NCBI GenBank assembly: GCA_002270565.1
Contig: NQMI01000033.1
Span: 305,909-369,908, forward strand
Source of the DNA: Stenocarpella maydis
Taxonomy: Eukaryota > Ascomycota > Sordariomycetes > Diaporthales > Diaporthaceae
Length of the DNA stretch: 64,000 bases
Reading direction: 5' to 3'
The position numbers were made by a program, and so were the translations under genes. Numbering within the stretch: position 1 is the first letter of the stretch; the number at the start of each line of letters is the position of its first letter. Below, one piece after another: positions 1 through 12,306 of this stretch. The notes under the pieces were generated by a model. It saw nothing but the letters and a program-made list of their open reading frames with translations, was not told where the DNA came from and searched no databases.

Positions 1-1077
1 TCGTGAAGCGGGTGCTGCAGGTTGCTTTTTCTTTTGTTCTGTTCGCAACAGTCTCAGGGATGGCGTTGCTTCTGCTTGTAGTCCAACCAATACCGGTGAG
101 ACAAGCGTGGACGAGCAGGCGGAACTGAGATGCGGCTTGCCGTATTCGAGGGTGACGTGTGTGCCTCGATTGAGAAGGACCTTGCTGCTCACAATATCCT
201 GGCGGCGCGGGGGTTCCCAGCTGTGATGGGAATTCCTCGAGGAAAAAGAGACAAGACCGGGCAGGGCAGTGCTTCTGTTGTTTATATGTGAGCACGATGT
301 CTCATGAGGGATGCGGGCGTAGGGCGGGATATGGGTACATATGTGTAAAGATCATGAGAGGGACTGGAGAAGAGCGATGGGGCTCGGAGGGGAGGTCGTT
401 GATATTCATACCTTTTTGGACGAGGGAAGGGTGGGTTGAGATCGAGGCGAGGGGGGGAGGCGAACGAGGTAGTGACAGGGTCCCAAGGGTGAGGGCAAAG
501 GTAGCAATGGTGGAGAAGCAAGAATAATATATACCAGTTGGAAGTCGTGCAACGTCTGTTCCTCTGGTCCCCCTGACTAAAGACTTGGGCGGTCGTTTCG
601 TTTCTTTTAAGGTCCCCCCCCTGGGTGCTAAGGTGGATTGCAGTAGGCGTGTGTGGGTGAGGTGGAGAGTGCTCGAGCGTTCAAATGCTGTGGTGACAGG
701 CACCAGGTCCACACACTTGCAGGGCGGGAGTGAAGGCCGTGTTCCAGGGACGGGTCCACGATAACTAGGGACGATGTGGTGCTCCCACGGTTCCAGGTGA
801 TGGGTTGAAGAAAGGCGGTAGTGTGCACGAAGTCTTCCGCACAGACTGAGAAGGGTCCTGACTCCCGATATTACTCCCTCCCTCGCACTCGTCTGGGCCC
901 GATAAGGAGCCTTCGGCAATGGGGATATGGGTCCTGTGGTCGTGGGGGGCTTAGCCTGCGTTTGGGGGGGCGTTGCTGGTGCAGCAGGGGCTCCGAGAAG
1001 GAGGTGTGTGACGATACAAGATACGACAACAGAAGCTGTCGAGAGGTGTGGGGCTTGTTGTCGAAGCAGCAGGGCCG

Positions 1078-1160
1078 TAGACGGTGGACGGACGGACGGT
1101 CGGACGGACGGACTGACTGACTGACTGACTGACTGACTGACTGACTGACTGACTGACTGG
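1078..1160. repeat. Compound tetranucleotide array, (GACG)n then (GACT)n
   Basis: A run of GACG-type units (with CGGA/CGGT variants) passes directly into about twelve perfect GACT units. The two motifs differ by one base, so the array probably arose by one substitution followed by slippage. It translates as Gln-Ser-Val repeats on the minus strand, which creates a spurious long frame. Confidence 0.9.
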
Positions 1161-1675
1161 AGGACCGGCAAGAAATATGGGAAGGCGAAGGTGGGCGAGG
1201 ATGGGCGAGGGAGTACAGGCTGAGTATAAGACGCAAAGTGCAATATGCTTGATGCTTGATGCTTGAAGCTTGGTTGCAAAGGCACGAGGGAAACAAGCCT
1301 AGTGGCAGACGCAATATGATCTTCATGGGCGTAGTATAATATCTAGCCCGCGTGGTCGGTTTGAGGGCCCATGGCCTAGCTGTGTAGAGTACTACTATGG
1401 AGCAAGGTATAGAGGTGATTGCTCGACGGATGCCGCTTCTGCGAGTCGAGCAAGAGACGGCCGCAGGCCAGCAGGCCAGCAGGCAAATGACAAGGAAAGG
1501 GCATGTTGGAGCAAAGCACTTTCCCTGCGAGCGAGGAACAGGGTCTGGTGTACTTTGAGGAGTAGTAGGGGTGGTGAGGGTGAGTGTGGGTGCGAGTGCG
1601 AGTGTACATGCCTACCTAAGAATATACATTACATTACATTTTAGCAGTGGGCAGCATGGGGGACGGGCGGTGGGC

Positions 1676-1712
1676 AGGAGCGGCAGCGGCAGCGGCAGCG
1701 GCAGCGGCAGCC
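1676..1712. repeat. (GCGGCA)n hexanucleotide repeat
   Basis: Six near-perfect copies of a GGCAGC-type hexamer. It would encode alternating Ala/Ala or Pro/Leu if translated, but there is no supported gene around it. Confidence 0.85.
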
Positions 1713-2109
1713 CAGACCAGGCATTGATTGAATTGAGCTGAAATTGCAACAGGAAAAGAGCAACATGGTTGCGAGCGTTGCAGCAGTAACAAGCTGAGAG
1801 CAGCACACACGAAACGCTGTGTACATAGACATCTCATACACAGTCTCGGCGCAGCAGGGTCAACTGACTTGACTTAATACGGACTGGGGTCGATGAATGA
1901 GAGGGAGGAAGAGGGCAGATACGCTGGTACCTGGATACCTGTACAGTATAGTATCGGAGACACCTGTATGGATACTTTGGGCCGAGTATACGCACTACGG
2001 TATATGTCCTCAGGTATTGCATGCAATATGCCCTTGCAACAGAGCTAACAAGAAACCTTGTGATTCAAACAAAAAAGATTCGAAGGGGAACAGGGAAGAG
2101 CCCACCCGG

Positions 2110-2190
2110 GACACCAGCCCGGGACATCAGCCCGTACCACAGCCCGTACCTCAGCCCGTACCACAGCCCGTACCACAGCCCGTACCTTGC
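2110..2190. repeat. 12-bp minisatellite (CAGCCCGTACCA-type)
   Basis: Five to six tandem copies of a 12-bp unit containing AGCCCGTACC, with the first copies diverged to AGCCCGGGACAT. No coding context is visible. Confidence 0.85.
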
Positions 2191-3938
2191 CGCAGCATCC
2201 TTGCCGTTGAGGTACCTGGATGCTGAGGTACCAGGCAGGGGCGGGGACCCCAACGACTCATGCGCAACTGGTACTGTACTGCAGATGATGGTGGGGGGGG
2301 GTGGTTACCACAATGACTATACTACTACAAAGTACCTAGGTAGACTAGCCCCACCGCCAATCTGCCCTCTTCTCCCTGCTCAAGCTTCGGAACGAACCCC
2401 CTTCACATGCCTGCACCATATGCACCATGTTTTCCAATGGCCTCTGGCCGCATCCGAAAGCGCTGCTATTTACTAGCCTGTCCACTATAGGGACCGCTAC
2501 CTCTTGCACTATGGGCAGCCTTTTTTGGCTCGCGCCAGCAGAGACAGTAACTGCAAGCGACATGCGCTTCGGAGCTTGTGGTCGCGGTAGATGGGCTGCC
2601 TGCCATCGCCCACAGCCATGGACCCATGCTACCGCCCTGTCCTATCCTGTCTCTGGAGATCGAATCGAGATAGCAAGACCAGCCAGGCCACCGCATCCGC
2701 TCACAACATCTATACTAGGCCTCGGGTACGCATAGTAGCAGCCGGGGAACGCCTCTGGGACAATCCTGCTTGCCTGGATGAGGCAAACTCAGCCACATCC
2801 GGGGACGAGACGAGACTGAGAACGTCTCCCACTGTCCGGCCTGGAGTCACTTCCGGCCCAGTCAGTCCCCAGCACGGCAGCAATCACTTGGCCCGCCCAC
2901 TGGGCATGTGAGGCTCGACTCGACGAGGAGGGTACCTGGTCCCGCAGGTATCGACCTGGGCCCTCGAGATGGCGAGACCTGACAGACCAAGGAGCTTGCA
3001 GGGGGCGCTCCAACCCCCCGTCTTGGGATCTTCCTTGCTCTGCAGATGGCGAGGATTGTGCCCACCGACCCATACCCCTGGACGGTTCATCTCCACGAGT
3101 GGCTCCGGACCGCCAATGGCTCTTGTCTGCTTCGAAACTCTAACGAAACCTCCCAGTATCACCGGAGAGGCGTCGCGTTGTCCTCGACACATTGTGGCAA
3201 TCAAGAATCAACCTTTTTTTTTGCCGCAAAACATATGTCTCGCAATTGTGGCTAGGGTCAGTTGGCTCGTCATCCTTGGTGTCGCTTACACCTCGTCTCG
3301 GCTCTGGACTCGGCATCTATTAAACCTCAAACCTTGAGCAGCCTCTCCAGTATAATTCGTGGCCATCGCGTTCGCATGCCCGCTGTGGGTGCAAGCTCCT
3401 CTGGCCATAAGGACGTCCATTCGAGCGCTGGTGCCCAATTCGTGCGCACATTTCTGCTCCCGCGGGACCCATCTGGCCCTCGAGGGGCCGCGAGGGTGGG
3501 GAGCAAGCCGTTGGAGCAACATGTCAAGACCGCGTGTACATAGACTATTGCGGTGGAAATTGGCGGAGGCGCCCCCATATGTGATAACACTCCCTCGACG
3601 CCTGAATCATCCCATCGGACATATGCCAGGCCGCCTTTGGCATCAGGGCTCATTTTCCAGTCGGTTGCGGTAATAGCATGCCGGCAGCTCGTCGTCATGG
3701 CCCTATAGCGGACCCTAGTATGGCCCAGGATGGAAGCTCAAGCAAGCTGCATAAGACAGAGTGAGAGGTTGCCTTTGGGAGCGGGGCACCTGGCCTCAGG
3801 AACTCGTCCTACCACCCCTCCACAACAGGGCTAAAACCGGCGAGCAGCACTGGGTGGATGTAACCCAGGTGACGATGCGACCAAGTCCCCAGAGGGGCTC
3901 TTGATCTCTTGTGTGATGTGCCTGGGAGCCTACACTAG

Positions 3939-4008
3939 TGCAGTGCAGTGCAGCGCAGCGCAGCGCAGTGCAAGGCATGGCATGGCATGGCATGGCATGG
4001 CATGGTAT
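3939..4008. repeat. Adjacent pentanucleotide arrays (GCAGT/GCAGC)n and (GGCAT)n
   Basis: Two different 5-bp arrays lie end to end: about seven copies of GCAGT or GCAGC, then about six copies of GGCAT. No gene is seen around them. Confidence 0.85.
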
Positions 4009-4954
4009 CGCATTGCATCGACCATGATGTCCTCTGCAGTACATCTCGGCCGGGTTCCCAAACGTTAAATTGTGTTGTACTTTTGCTATTCGCAATTCTG
4101 CGCGCACCGGGTCACGCCTTGCCCCAACTCGTCAGCAAAGGCGACTTTGAGTGGACAGTCCACATTTTTTAACGTTTAAGATCCTTAAGGAGGTGTATAG
4201 CGGGTGCACTACTAGCCACAACAGTCTAGCACTCACCAACATGTCTAGATAACGCCGCAGGTGTCAGTCACATGGAGGCTCCCGGCGGGGGTGGTGCTGC
4301 AGCCGATACATACAAATGGGCAACAGCAGGGTCCAGGAGCCCCGTAAGTCCGGCAGCGAGCATACGAAGGGCCATGTCGTCCGTCCACCCCTCCACGGGC
4401 CGACAAGGGTGGCTCACCGTGACCGGGTGGCCGAGTGCCTGATCGACGGATTGACTGAGTGACTGACTTGCGAAGTGGCTGGCAGCCGAATGCGGCTTTC
4501 GTGCGTCGACAAATTTGAACACCTCCACCACGACGACCACAGGTGGAGCCTCCAACCCAACCCAAACAGACCCCCACCAGGGACCCCAGACGTCACGCAC
4601 CTGGTGCCAAGGCGCTGAGTCGTTTGAGCTGGAGCGTACCAGGGCGGGGCTGCTCGAGGCATGGCCGACTCGTAGCTGCGATGCTGCATCCCACACTAGT
4701 CCTAAGAGGTAGCCCGAGTGGCGCGAGAAATGCTCCGACGCACGTTCGTCTCTCAAGTGCCTGCAGCTGCCAGGTGCGTCTAAAGCCTATTCGAGGCAAG
4801 CTTGCCCACAAGGTTCAGGCCGATGCGGAACCGGAACCTTGGCGTACCACTGCCTGCCTGGCTGGACAGGCAAAGGGCCAGGCCTGACGGACGGCACGAA
4901 GCTGATCCTGCTTAACCTTAACCTACCCGCGATTCATCCTCCAGGCCCGGCCCA

Positions 4955-4960
4955 GGCCAG

Positions 4961-4991
<31 letters not shown>
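4955..4991. repeat. (GCCA)n tetranucleotide repeat
   Basis: About eight tandem GCCA units inside otherwise unremarkable sequence. Confidence 0.85.
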
Positions 4992-6674
4992 GACCGGCTC
5001 TGCCATCCTCGGCCTAATAAGCCAGGCATCGTCTAACTCCCCGTCGACGTCTTATGGTGCTTGTCGCCATCACCGCCCGCTTCAACGTGTCCGCATCCAT
5101 CTAGTTCAGCCGAACACTGCCGAGCCGTAAAGGATGATGCCATGATGGCGTCGAGATGAAGGGCATTGGGGAAGCTTGTGATGGGATGATGTGCTCGTCA
5201 GCAGCCCTCAGGTCTTGGACCATTTCCTTTGGGACGATGGCGTTGCCCGCCGCCACTGTGACTGTGATAGTGGTGGCCCTTTGTTCATGCTCGTCAGCAC
5301 TCGTCTGAGAAGCTAGCAGCAACATGACTCTCCCCTCCCTCCTGGGTAGAGTCATTGCTACCCGGAGCTAGCTTGGAAGCTCGTGGGGTGTCTTGTCTGC
5401 CTTGCAGTGAGATATTCCGAGCGGCTCACGGTTCAAGGCTGCATTGATATCATTCATGCACGACGGTTGCGAGTCTGGTCCCCCGGAGTATCGCTATCGT
5501 CGAGCATCGGGGAGATGACAGATACCAGGCGTCGCACGAGAACCCGGACCCCGGACCCTGTCTTGCTGAGCTGGGCCCTCTGTGCTCCCTCTCCTCCATG
5601 TCTACATAGCAGACGGCCTGGATGCCTGGCGGCCATGTCTCCTTGCGCCCACTACACTAGTATGCGTCCCTCGACGCCACCGCGACCGGATATCGAATCG
5701 CGGCTTGACCCCTCATGCCCCGGAAACAAGCCAGCCCATACCCCAACACAAGGCATCGCTGCCTTGCGACGGTTGTCGGCAAAGTTGCCGCCTCGCGCGA
5801 CATGACATGCTGGTTGGGGACGGCACGCGTCAGGCATTTCTCAACTCAATTACATGAGGGGTGGTGGCCGTCGTCATACCTCGACTGCCGGCCACGAGGG
5901 TGCCAAGGTACCCACATGAGACGACAACCCCGCGAATAACAACTCAAGCCTACACTGTGCACGTTGGTATACCCTCCATCAGCCAAGGCATCCTGAGCAA
6001 TGTCGACCGCTGGCGTTACATCATTATACTAGCACCAGAACCCTGGTCGAGCACATGCCAGCCACCGAGCCGTGCAGGGAGGGCGTGATGTCGTAATACC
6101 GTGGTGCAGCGGTATCTGCGCCCCAGAATTCCACATTGCATCTGAAACGAAACGAAGAGGGGAGCATCGGCGTGGGACACGACCAACGTTCCCGCGGCTG
6201 CGTTCCGAAAGCATGAGCTGACTCGGAAAGGCAATCGGCTATGTCAACTTGGAATCAGGGTCGTCGAGCTGGCTGAATGGTGGCCTACGAAAGCCTATCT
6301 CACCTTGTGCGGTCGCTCCTCGAGTTCAACCTGCGTCATCGGAGCCAATTGAGGCACCATGTCTTTGTCCTGGGCAAGCCCAGCCGACGGCGATGCTTTA
6401 TCGAGAGTCATTTGCCGCCTCGCCGTCAAACGCTGGGAGTCTGAGACTATCACGGCCGTCGCCAAAATGTCAAGCTCAGCCGCGCGTCCGAGGCACCAAT
6501 TGCTGGTGTGCTTTGGTACCCACCAGTTCGTCACGCCCAGTTCCTCGCCCACCCCTCCTAGTCCGCACCGGAGTTAATTCGTATCGCCCGTGTCGGCACC
6601 ACAGACATCAAGCTTAACTGACATGATGCGCACGTCCGTGGGGCTCTCCCCTCAGTCCTAGTAGCTCGATTCGT

Positions 6675-6705
6675 ATGAATGAATGAATGAATGAATGAAT
6701 GAATG
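6675..6705. repeat. (GAAT)n tetranucleotide repeat
   Basis: Seven to eight perfect GAAT units. Confidence 0.9.
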
Positions 6706-9700
6706 GCTTCTTCCGCGCGGCTGTCGACGTTTATCGACAGTCCGAAGGGGCATGTCACTCCACACACCGATATTTCCCCCGCCAGCCGACTCCCCTCCCG
6801 TCCTAAAGGAGAAGAAAATCTCCGGCCGTGTGACCGCTACCGAGTAGCGGGCGATGCTTTATCTCGCGCGAGACCTGACACGCAGCCAATTGGCAACATG
6901 TGCATGCAGGCCTTGACGTGCCTCGTCTTCTCGCCTCAGCGCATAGTGTAGTGGGATCATTGTACTGGCACTCCCCACGCGGTGAACGCTGGGCGAGTGC
7001 TGCCCCATGACCATCCTCAAGACGAATTCGAGGAATCCCGAAAGTTAATATAAATGGGCCGCCAGGGATGCCTGTGATGGACTGCGTAATTTTATGTTTT
7101 GCAACGCGGAGATCAACATGAGCCGACGTCTATAATAGTAGCGCCGTTAATGGGGCTGCCACTAATACAAATATCGATATAATAAGACACCCGCTATACC
7201 ACCCGTTAGAGCAGCTCTTAACTGTTCAGGTACGTTGGCCCGCAGCGCTGGCCCTGCCAACCAATATCGTTTGCCGGTCAGCTCGAACCCTCTTTCTTTG
7301 GTGTGACATTGAGAGGAAATGCTCGGCACACCTATAATCCCACCCACTGACACTTGCCCGCGACGAATATTCGGGGGAGGGTGACTTCTGGATCCCAATG
7401 CATACTCCGTATAGTTGAAAAAAAAACACCCCCCCAAAAAAACCAAAAAAAAACGGTGACCCTCCTGCAATCCTGCGGGGCTAGGCACATGTGCCTTGCA
7501 TTTTGTCCGACACGACACCTTACCCCGAACGGCTAGGACAGCTGCAGCCGGCACTCGAGACAGCCCACCTGCTTGCGCAGTTTTTGATTGTCCGCGGAGT
7601 ATTACAAGCCAGAAAAATCGACGGATCCTTACGCCGAGGGCAGCGGATAGTCGTCATCGACACACTGGGATCGAGAGAGGGCAGCGGGCCATTTGTCATG
7701 GCCCTGATTCAGGGCTATCTTTCTCTCTATCTCGCACGAGTTGTTGGTCATTAGTAGTTGCACCCCGAGGTTGCGGGATTGCGACTGGTACAGGATTGTC
7801 CTTGAACAATTGTCGTGTCCAGGGGGGGGGGCGTGATCCGCTACCCCAAGCCCGGTTTCTGTCAAAATGCTGTAATCCCTGCGTATATCCATCCGGGACG
7901 TTGGCGTCCTCGTCCCGAAGCTTGACTAAGTCCCCCGATGGCTGAGCTGAAGGAGGAAATCCACAGGGAGTTCCCTTACCTACAGCTGCCAAGAGGGAGC
8001 GAGAGAGAGAGGCGTTGCTGCCGTCAATACAATTTGAGAAGCAGGCCCCACTGATGCACCCCAGCAGGCTCCAACCCCCCCCCATGAACGCCACTGCTCA
8101 ATTGCAAAGCATCCTTCGCCTTGAGCGGAGGGGAGGGATAAGCTGCCGTAATTAGTCTGTCACTGCCTGTTGATTGACTTTGAATCTTTGACTAGGCCGG
8201 CCCAGATGATGCCGATCGTGATATGTCAACGGCAATGTCACCCGCAGGGCAGAGCATCCCGTCCGGCAGAATCGTCCACAGTGAGCAGACCCGTGCGGCA
8301 TCGGTACGGGATTGATCTACAATGTTAGTAGTTAGGTGGTTCTCAATGGAGCTCGGCCGGATAGGCAGGATAGGGTGAAACTCGCTCAGTGCTCTGATTG
8401 CCGTCTTACGAGTTCCCCTTTCCCATTTGTGGCGATCACAAACGATATTAATTTCCTTGCCGAGAGAGATCGTGGGGGGAATTGCCTCTTTTCGGCCGAC
8501 GACCTCGTGTACTCCGTACAGTCCCGACCGTTCCCAGTCATCCGGGCTGGGGTTAGCTAGACTCGACCGGCTTTAATTTGGTTAGCTCGACATGAGGTGG
8601 ATATCACGGGACAAGTAGAGAACATTGGTTTGCACTTAACCTATAAACTATTGCTAAGTGAGTCTCGCGACTTATTCTACAGAGTAATCCAAGAATGTGA
8701 GGGTAATTTTAGAGGGTCGGCCAGGTAGTGCAGGCGAACCCGATCCAAGCTGATAACGTGGATAAGTGGGTTCCCAAACCGAACCGGTCGAGTGTATGAC
8801 CCACGGCCGAAACCATAGGACCATCGTGAAAAGGGGATGGCTGGCAGGGAGTCGGGTTTCTGAGAAGTGGGTACTGGCCTCATCCCTTTGGCGACCGCAA
8901 GAGCAACATTACCTTGGGTGTTCGTGGGTGAAGGGCCAATCGAGGGCGCTGTGTTCGATTAGGGCCCCATAGAAACTGAGTGACTTTTGATTCATCACAT
9001 TTTGCAGCTACAAAAGCCGTACCGTGTGTTGGCTACCTGGTAAGCTAGCTACAAGGCGCTACTGCGAAAGTAGGTTACGGTTGGAGTACCTGGGGCTAAG
9101 ACTGAAAGAATGGCCGCCCAGCCCTGGTTCGTATTAGTGCTCTTGCGGTCGTCAAAGGGATGCTGAATTGACTGCGACAGGGGCGTGCCTGGGCTTTGCA
9201 GTAGCGGTGCGTTGGTGTTGAATTTCGATAAACTCTACCTGTTTGGTCCTAATAAGGAGAGAGGGGAGACGAGAGATTGTGCGCCCTCAGCTCCCAGGTC
9301 ACTCAGAAAGGCGCACGAGAATCTCACTGTGCGCCTCAGAAACGACTGCTGGTTGCCAGTCAAGATCAATTACGCGCACATCTTATCGGGCCTGGTCAGG
9401 TATTAAGGGTTCAGTCTGAGTGCCGGACCCGAAGTGGAAAGTCTAGCCTGCTCGCGCGTGCAAAGGCTGGTAGGTAGGTAGGATGGTGGGGCCCCCACCA
9501 ATACGGACACCGTCGGACGTCCTTGAATTCCGTGGCCTCTTCTCGTTGTTGACAAGCTCCGGCGATAGCACTGATAACAAGTATTGTGGTAGCAATGTGA
9601 CGGGCTGGCAAGTTTCCGCGTCTCGAGGCGATTCAAGTTGTGACTGACCATGTGGGGTGCGTCACCCCAGGCCGCTATCACCTCAGTCAGTCACGAGGTT

Positions 9701-10233
9701 CAGCGCCGAAGTGCCGTCCGCGGTGGGTAGCAATCTTGCGGATGGCGCTGCGAGCGTGCTGGACGCTGCGGTAATGCCGCGCGCAGGGCTGGAGAGGTGG
9801 TGGAATCAACGGCGGTGAGCTGGCTGGTGGTGCCTTGCAGTACCGGCGGCTCGCTCGGCTGAGGCAGCCTTCACTCAGCGTCTACATACTTACACAGTGG
9901 CAGTATAGAGCGGTGCCTCTTCCTGGGGCGTTCAGCCGGGCGAGATGTGGCGCTTGTCAAGTTGATTGCGGGCGTGGCGAGCGTGTCAGCAATCAATGTG
10001 ATGCAGCCAGGGCGGGTGCAGGCTCCAAAATGCATGGCAGCGAGGTTCGGACTTCAGAGGCCCGACATGGGTCTCGACGCCATCCAATGCGACTCGGGCA
10101 GGCGCAAGCTTCAGGGGTGGTTGTCCACGTGCTGGGTCGATGGCACTCTTGTCCCGCACCCCCGCGTTGCCTTGGCGAGCGCCGCGGGATGATGTCTGCA
10201 TTTGATCGGGACGCGAAGGATTGCTTCGAGTGG

Positions 10234-10252
10234 GTGTTGTTTGTTGTTGCCG

Positions 10253-10315
<63 letters not shown>

Positions 10316-10337
10316 TTTGTTGTTGTTGTTGTTGTTG

Positions 10338-10391
<54 letters not shown>

Positions 10392-10575
10392 GTTGTTGTG
10401 TTGTTGTTGTTTTGTTGTGTTGTTTGTGTTGTGTTGTTGTGTGTTGTTGTTTTTGTTGTTTTGTTTTGTTTTGTTGTTGTTGTTGTTGTTTGTTGTTGTT
10501 GTTTTGGTGTTTGTGTTGTTGTGTTGTTTGTTTGTTTTTGTTGTTGTGTTGTTGTTGTTGTTGTTGTTACTGTTG
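10234..10575. repeat. Very long (GTT)n microsatellite, about 340 bp
   Basis: Nearly uninterrupted GTT trinucleotides, with occasional TT or G slips (TGTTTTG, GTGTTG) that become denser towards the right end. All frames on both strands are free of stops through it, so it generates artificial long frames: poly-Val/Leu/Cys on plus, and poly-Gln/Asn/Thr on minus embedded in a 369-residue frame at 9986-11095. I treat those frames as by-products of the repeat. Confidence 0.95.
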
Positions 10576-11676
10576 ATAAGGATGTCGACAGTGCCGAGAG
10601 GGGGGGGCGTGGGCCCCAGAATGGACTGTGCCCCGCGATGGTCAAGATGTGAGAAGTGACAAGAGGCTGCGGAGTAATGTCAAAAAAGCCCACAGGCAGT
10701 CGACCTGATCTCCGTGATCTCCCTGCTGCCCAGTATTTAGAGTTTGGAGGAGGAACGGCCGATCCCGAGGGAAAGCAAGTTTGATGCCAGGCCGGCTGCC
10801 CGGCTTTGACTCTCAGCTGGCACCCAGTCGCAGTGGTGCCCCACCCAGGTAAAGGTTGTCCGAGTGTCTGCGCCCGCCCGCAAGCATCGCCAACAACAAC
10901 ATGTACGACGACACCACCAGCACAAGCCGCCACACAGAAGCCACACAGAAGCCACACATACAAACCATCATCCGTGATACAGACACAACGTGTTACGCCA
11001 TGCATGACTGCAGTGTATGGAGGTCCACGCCAACCCCAGACGCCAACGCGCAAGCCATCAGCAGCACCAGCCATCCAATCGGCGCCCGCCGGCAAGCTTG
11101 ATCCACTCGCCCCCCACTTGCTCGGTCAGCCGGTCCAGCCTGAGATGTCCTGCGGCAGCCTGGCAGCCTGCCGATCATACAGGCCTCGCACCAACTCACA
11201 TTACACTACACTACTAGCAGCCAAAGCATGCCCGCTAAACGTCCTGCGTTTCGTTTCGTCTCCTCCACCGCACCCGCCCTGCCGAAACCACAGCACGTAC
11301 CCTTAGCAATGTCGAGCCCAGACGAGTTCATCACATCTCCAGCCCTCCAGAGTGTGCACGGTTGCTCGTCTGTCTCCTACCAGCTTTTGCTCTGTGCCGC
11401 ACCTGCGGCTGATGCATGCCCAGTATGCACTGCTGTCCGCCTCGTCCACACAGACATGCAGCCGCGGCAGGCACACGAGGCTAGCTAGTCAGGCACATTG
11501 CATTGCGTTGCATCCAGAGGCCCGCGGCTGCAGCGGCCGTCCAGCCCTCCCACTCGTGCTGATGTAACCACAAGCTGCTGCCGATGCAACATCGCTGAAG
11601 CACGTGCGCCTACAAAAACATAACACGGCATCGCCATGAGTCGAAGCAAGTCGCTCGCTGTCCAGATTGGAACGCT

Positions 11677-12306
11677 ATGGCGGGGAAGACGCTTCTAATC
11701 CGGCTCCTTGGTGCATGCATCTTGGGCCTGCCAGCCACCCCCCTATGCCCTTCCGCGGACGGTGGTGGCAACTACCAACCAGCACATGGCCCACAAGCCG
11801 CCATCATCCCCTTCGCCAGTCTATGTAAGCTCTCTCTCGCAGAATTGACGAGGATCCGGTTGACCACGTCCGAGACAGCGCGGCGCGACGATCACCGCAG
11901 GGCTGCAGTGCCTCTGCACGTGGGGCCTATATCTGTTCGGCCGGATCAGCGCTGTGAGGCAGAGAGGTTGAGCAATACTCTGCCTTGGGCCAATCACATG
12001 CCGCATCGTCTCCACCCAGGTGAAACGGGGTCGAAACCGGGGTTGGTGGCTGTCGTGCCTGGCTGTTGCTACCTCAAGAGTTTTCGAGTGGCTGGCTTTG
12101 CATGCCGACATGCCTATTTTCCAACGATTGTCTGCTTGCGATCTGTGCCGCTCAGGATCGGCCAACATTCGCGGTCCAAAGACAGCCACTGCATCGCGGG
12201 GCTGCTTGGTCTGTGTTTTGAAATATCTCACCCATACGCGGACCAGGCCGTACAGCATCGTTTGGAGAGCTGGTCTCCGGGGTCACCAATGCAGCTGGCT
12301 AGATAG
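11677..12306 (+). CDS. Doubtful 209-residue frame with a signal-peptide-like start
   Basis: The frame begins with a short basic stretch (MAGK), then a hydrophobic segment (TLLIRLLGACILGL) and small residues (PSA), which resembles a secretion signal. The rest is cysteine-containing but matches nothing I know. A 145-residue frame overlaps on the other strand. The length is within what chance gives in 26 kb of GC-balanced DNA, so this may well be non-coding. If real it would be a small secreted protein of unknown function. Confidence 0.12.
   Translation: MAGKTLLIRLLGACILGLPATPLCPSADGGGNYQPAHGPQAAIIPFASLCKLSLAELTRIRLTTSETARRDDHRRAAVPLHVGPISVRPDQRCEAERLSNTLPWANHMPHRLHPGETGSKPGLVAVVPGCCYLKSFRVAGFACRHAYFPTIVCLRSVPLRIGQHSRSKDSHCIAGLLGLCFEISHPYADQAVQHRLESWSPGSPMQLAR

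Noticed and set aside
1..225. Possible end of a gene at the left window edge
   Set aside because: Open frames exist on both strands but none shows a recognisable motif, and the edge cuts the context.
302..1285. 327-residue minus-strand frame
   Set aside because: Much of it is Gln-Ser-Val repeats from the GACT array, and the rest is Pro/Ser/Thr-rich without motifs. Overlapping frames exist on both strands.
9986..11095. 369-residue minus-strand frame with a poly-Gln/Asn/Thr tract
   Set aside because: The openness is produced by the GTT microsatellite; the flanking parts have no recognisable domain and the frame competes with several others.
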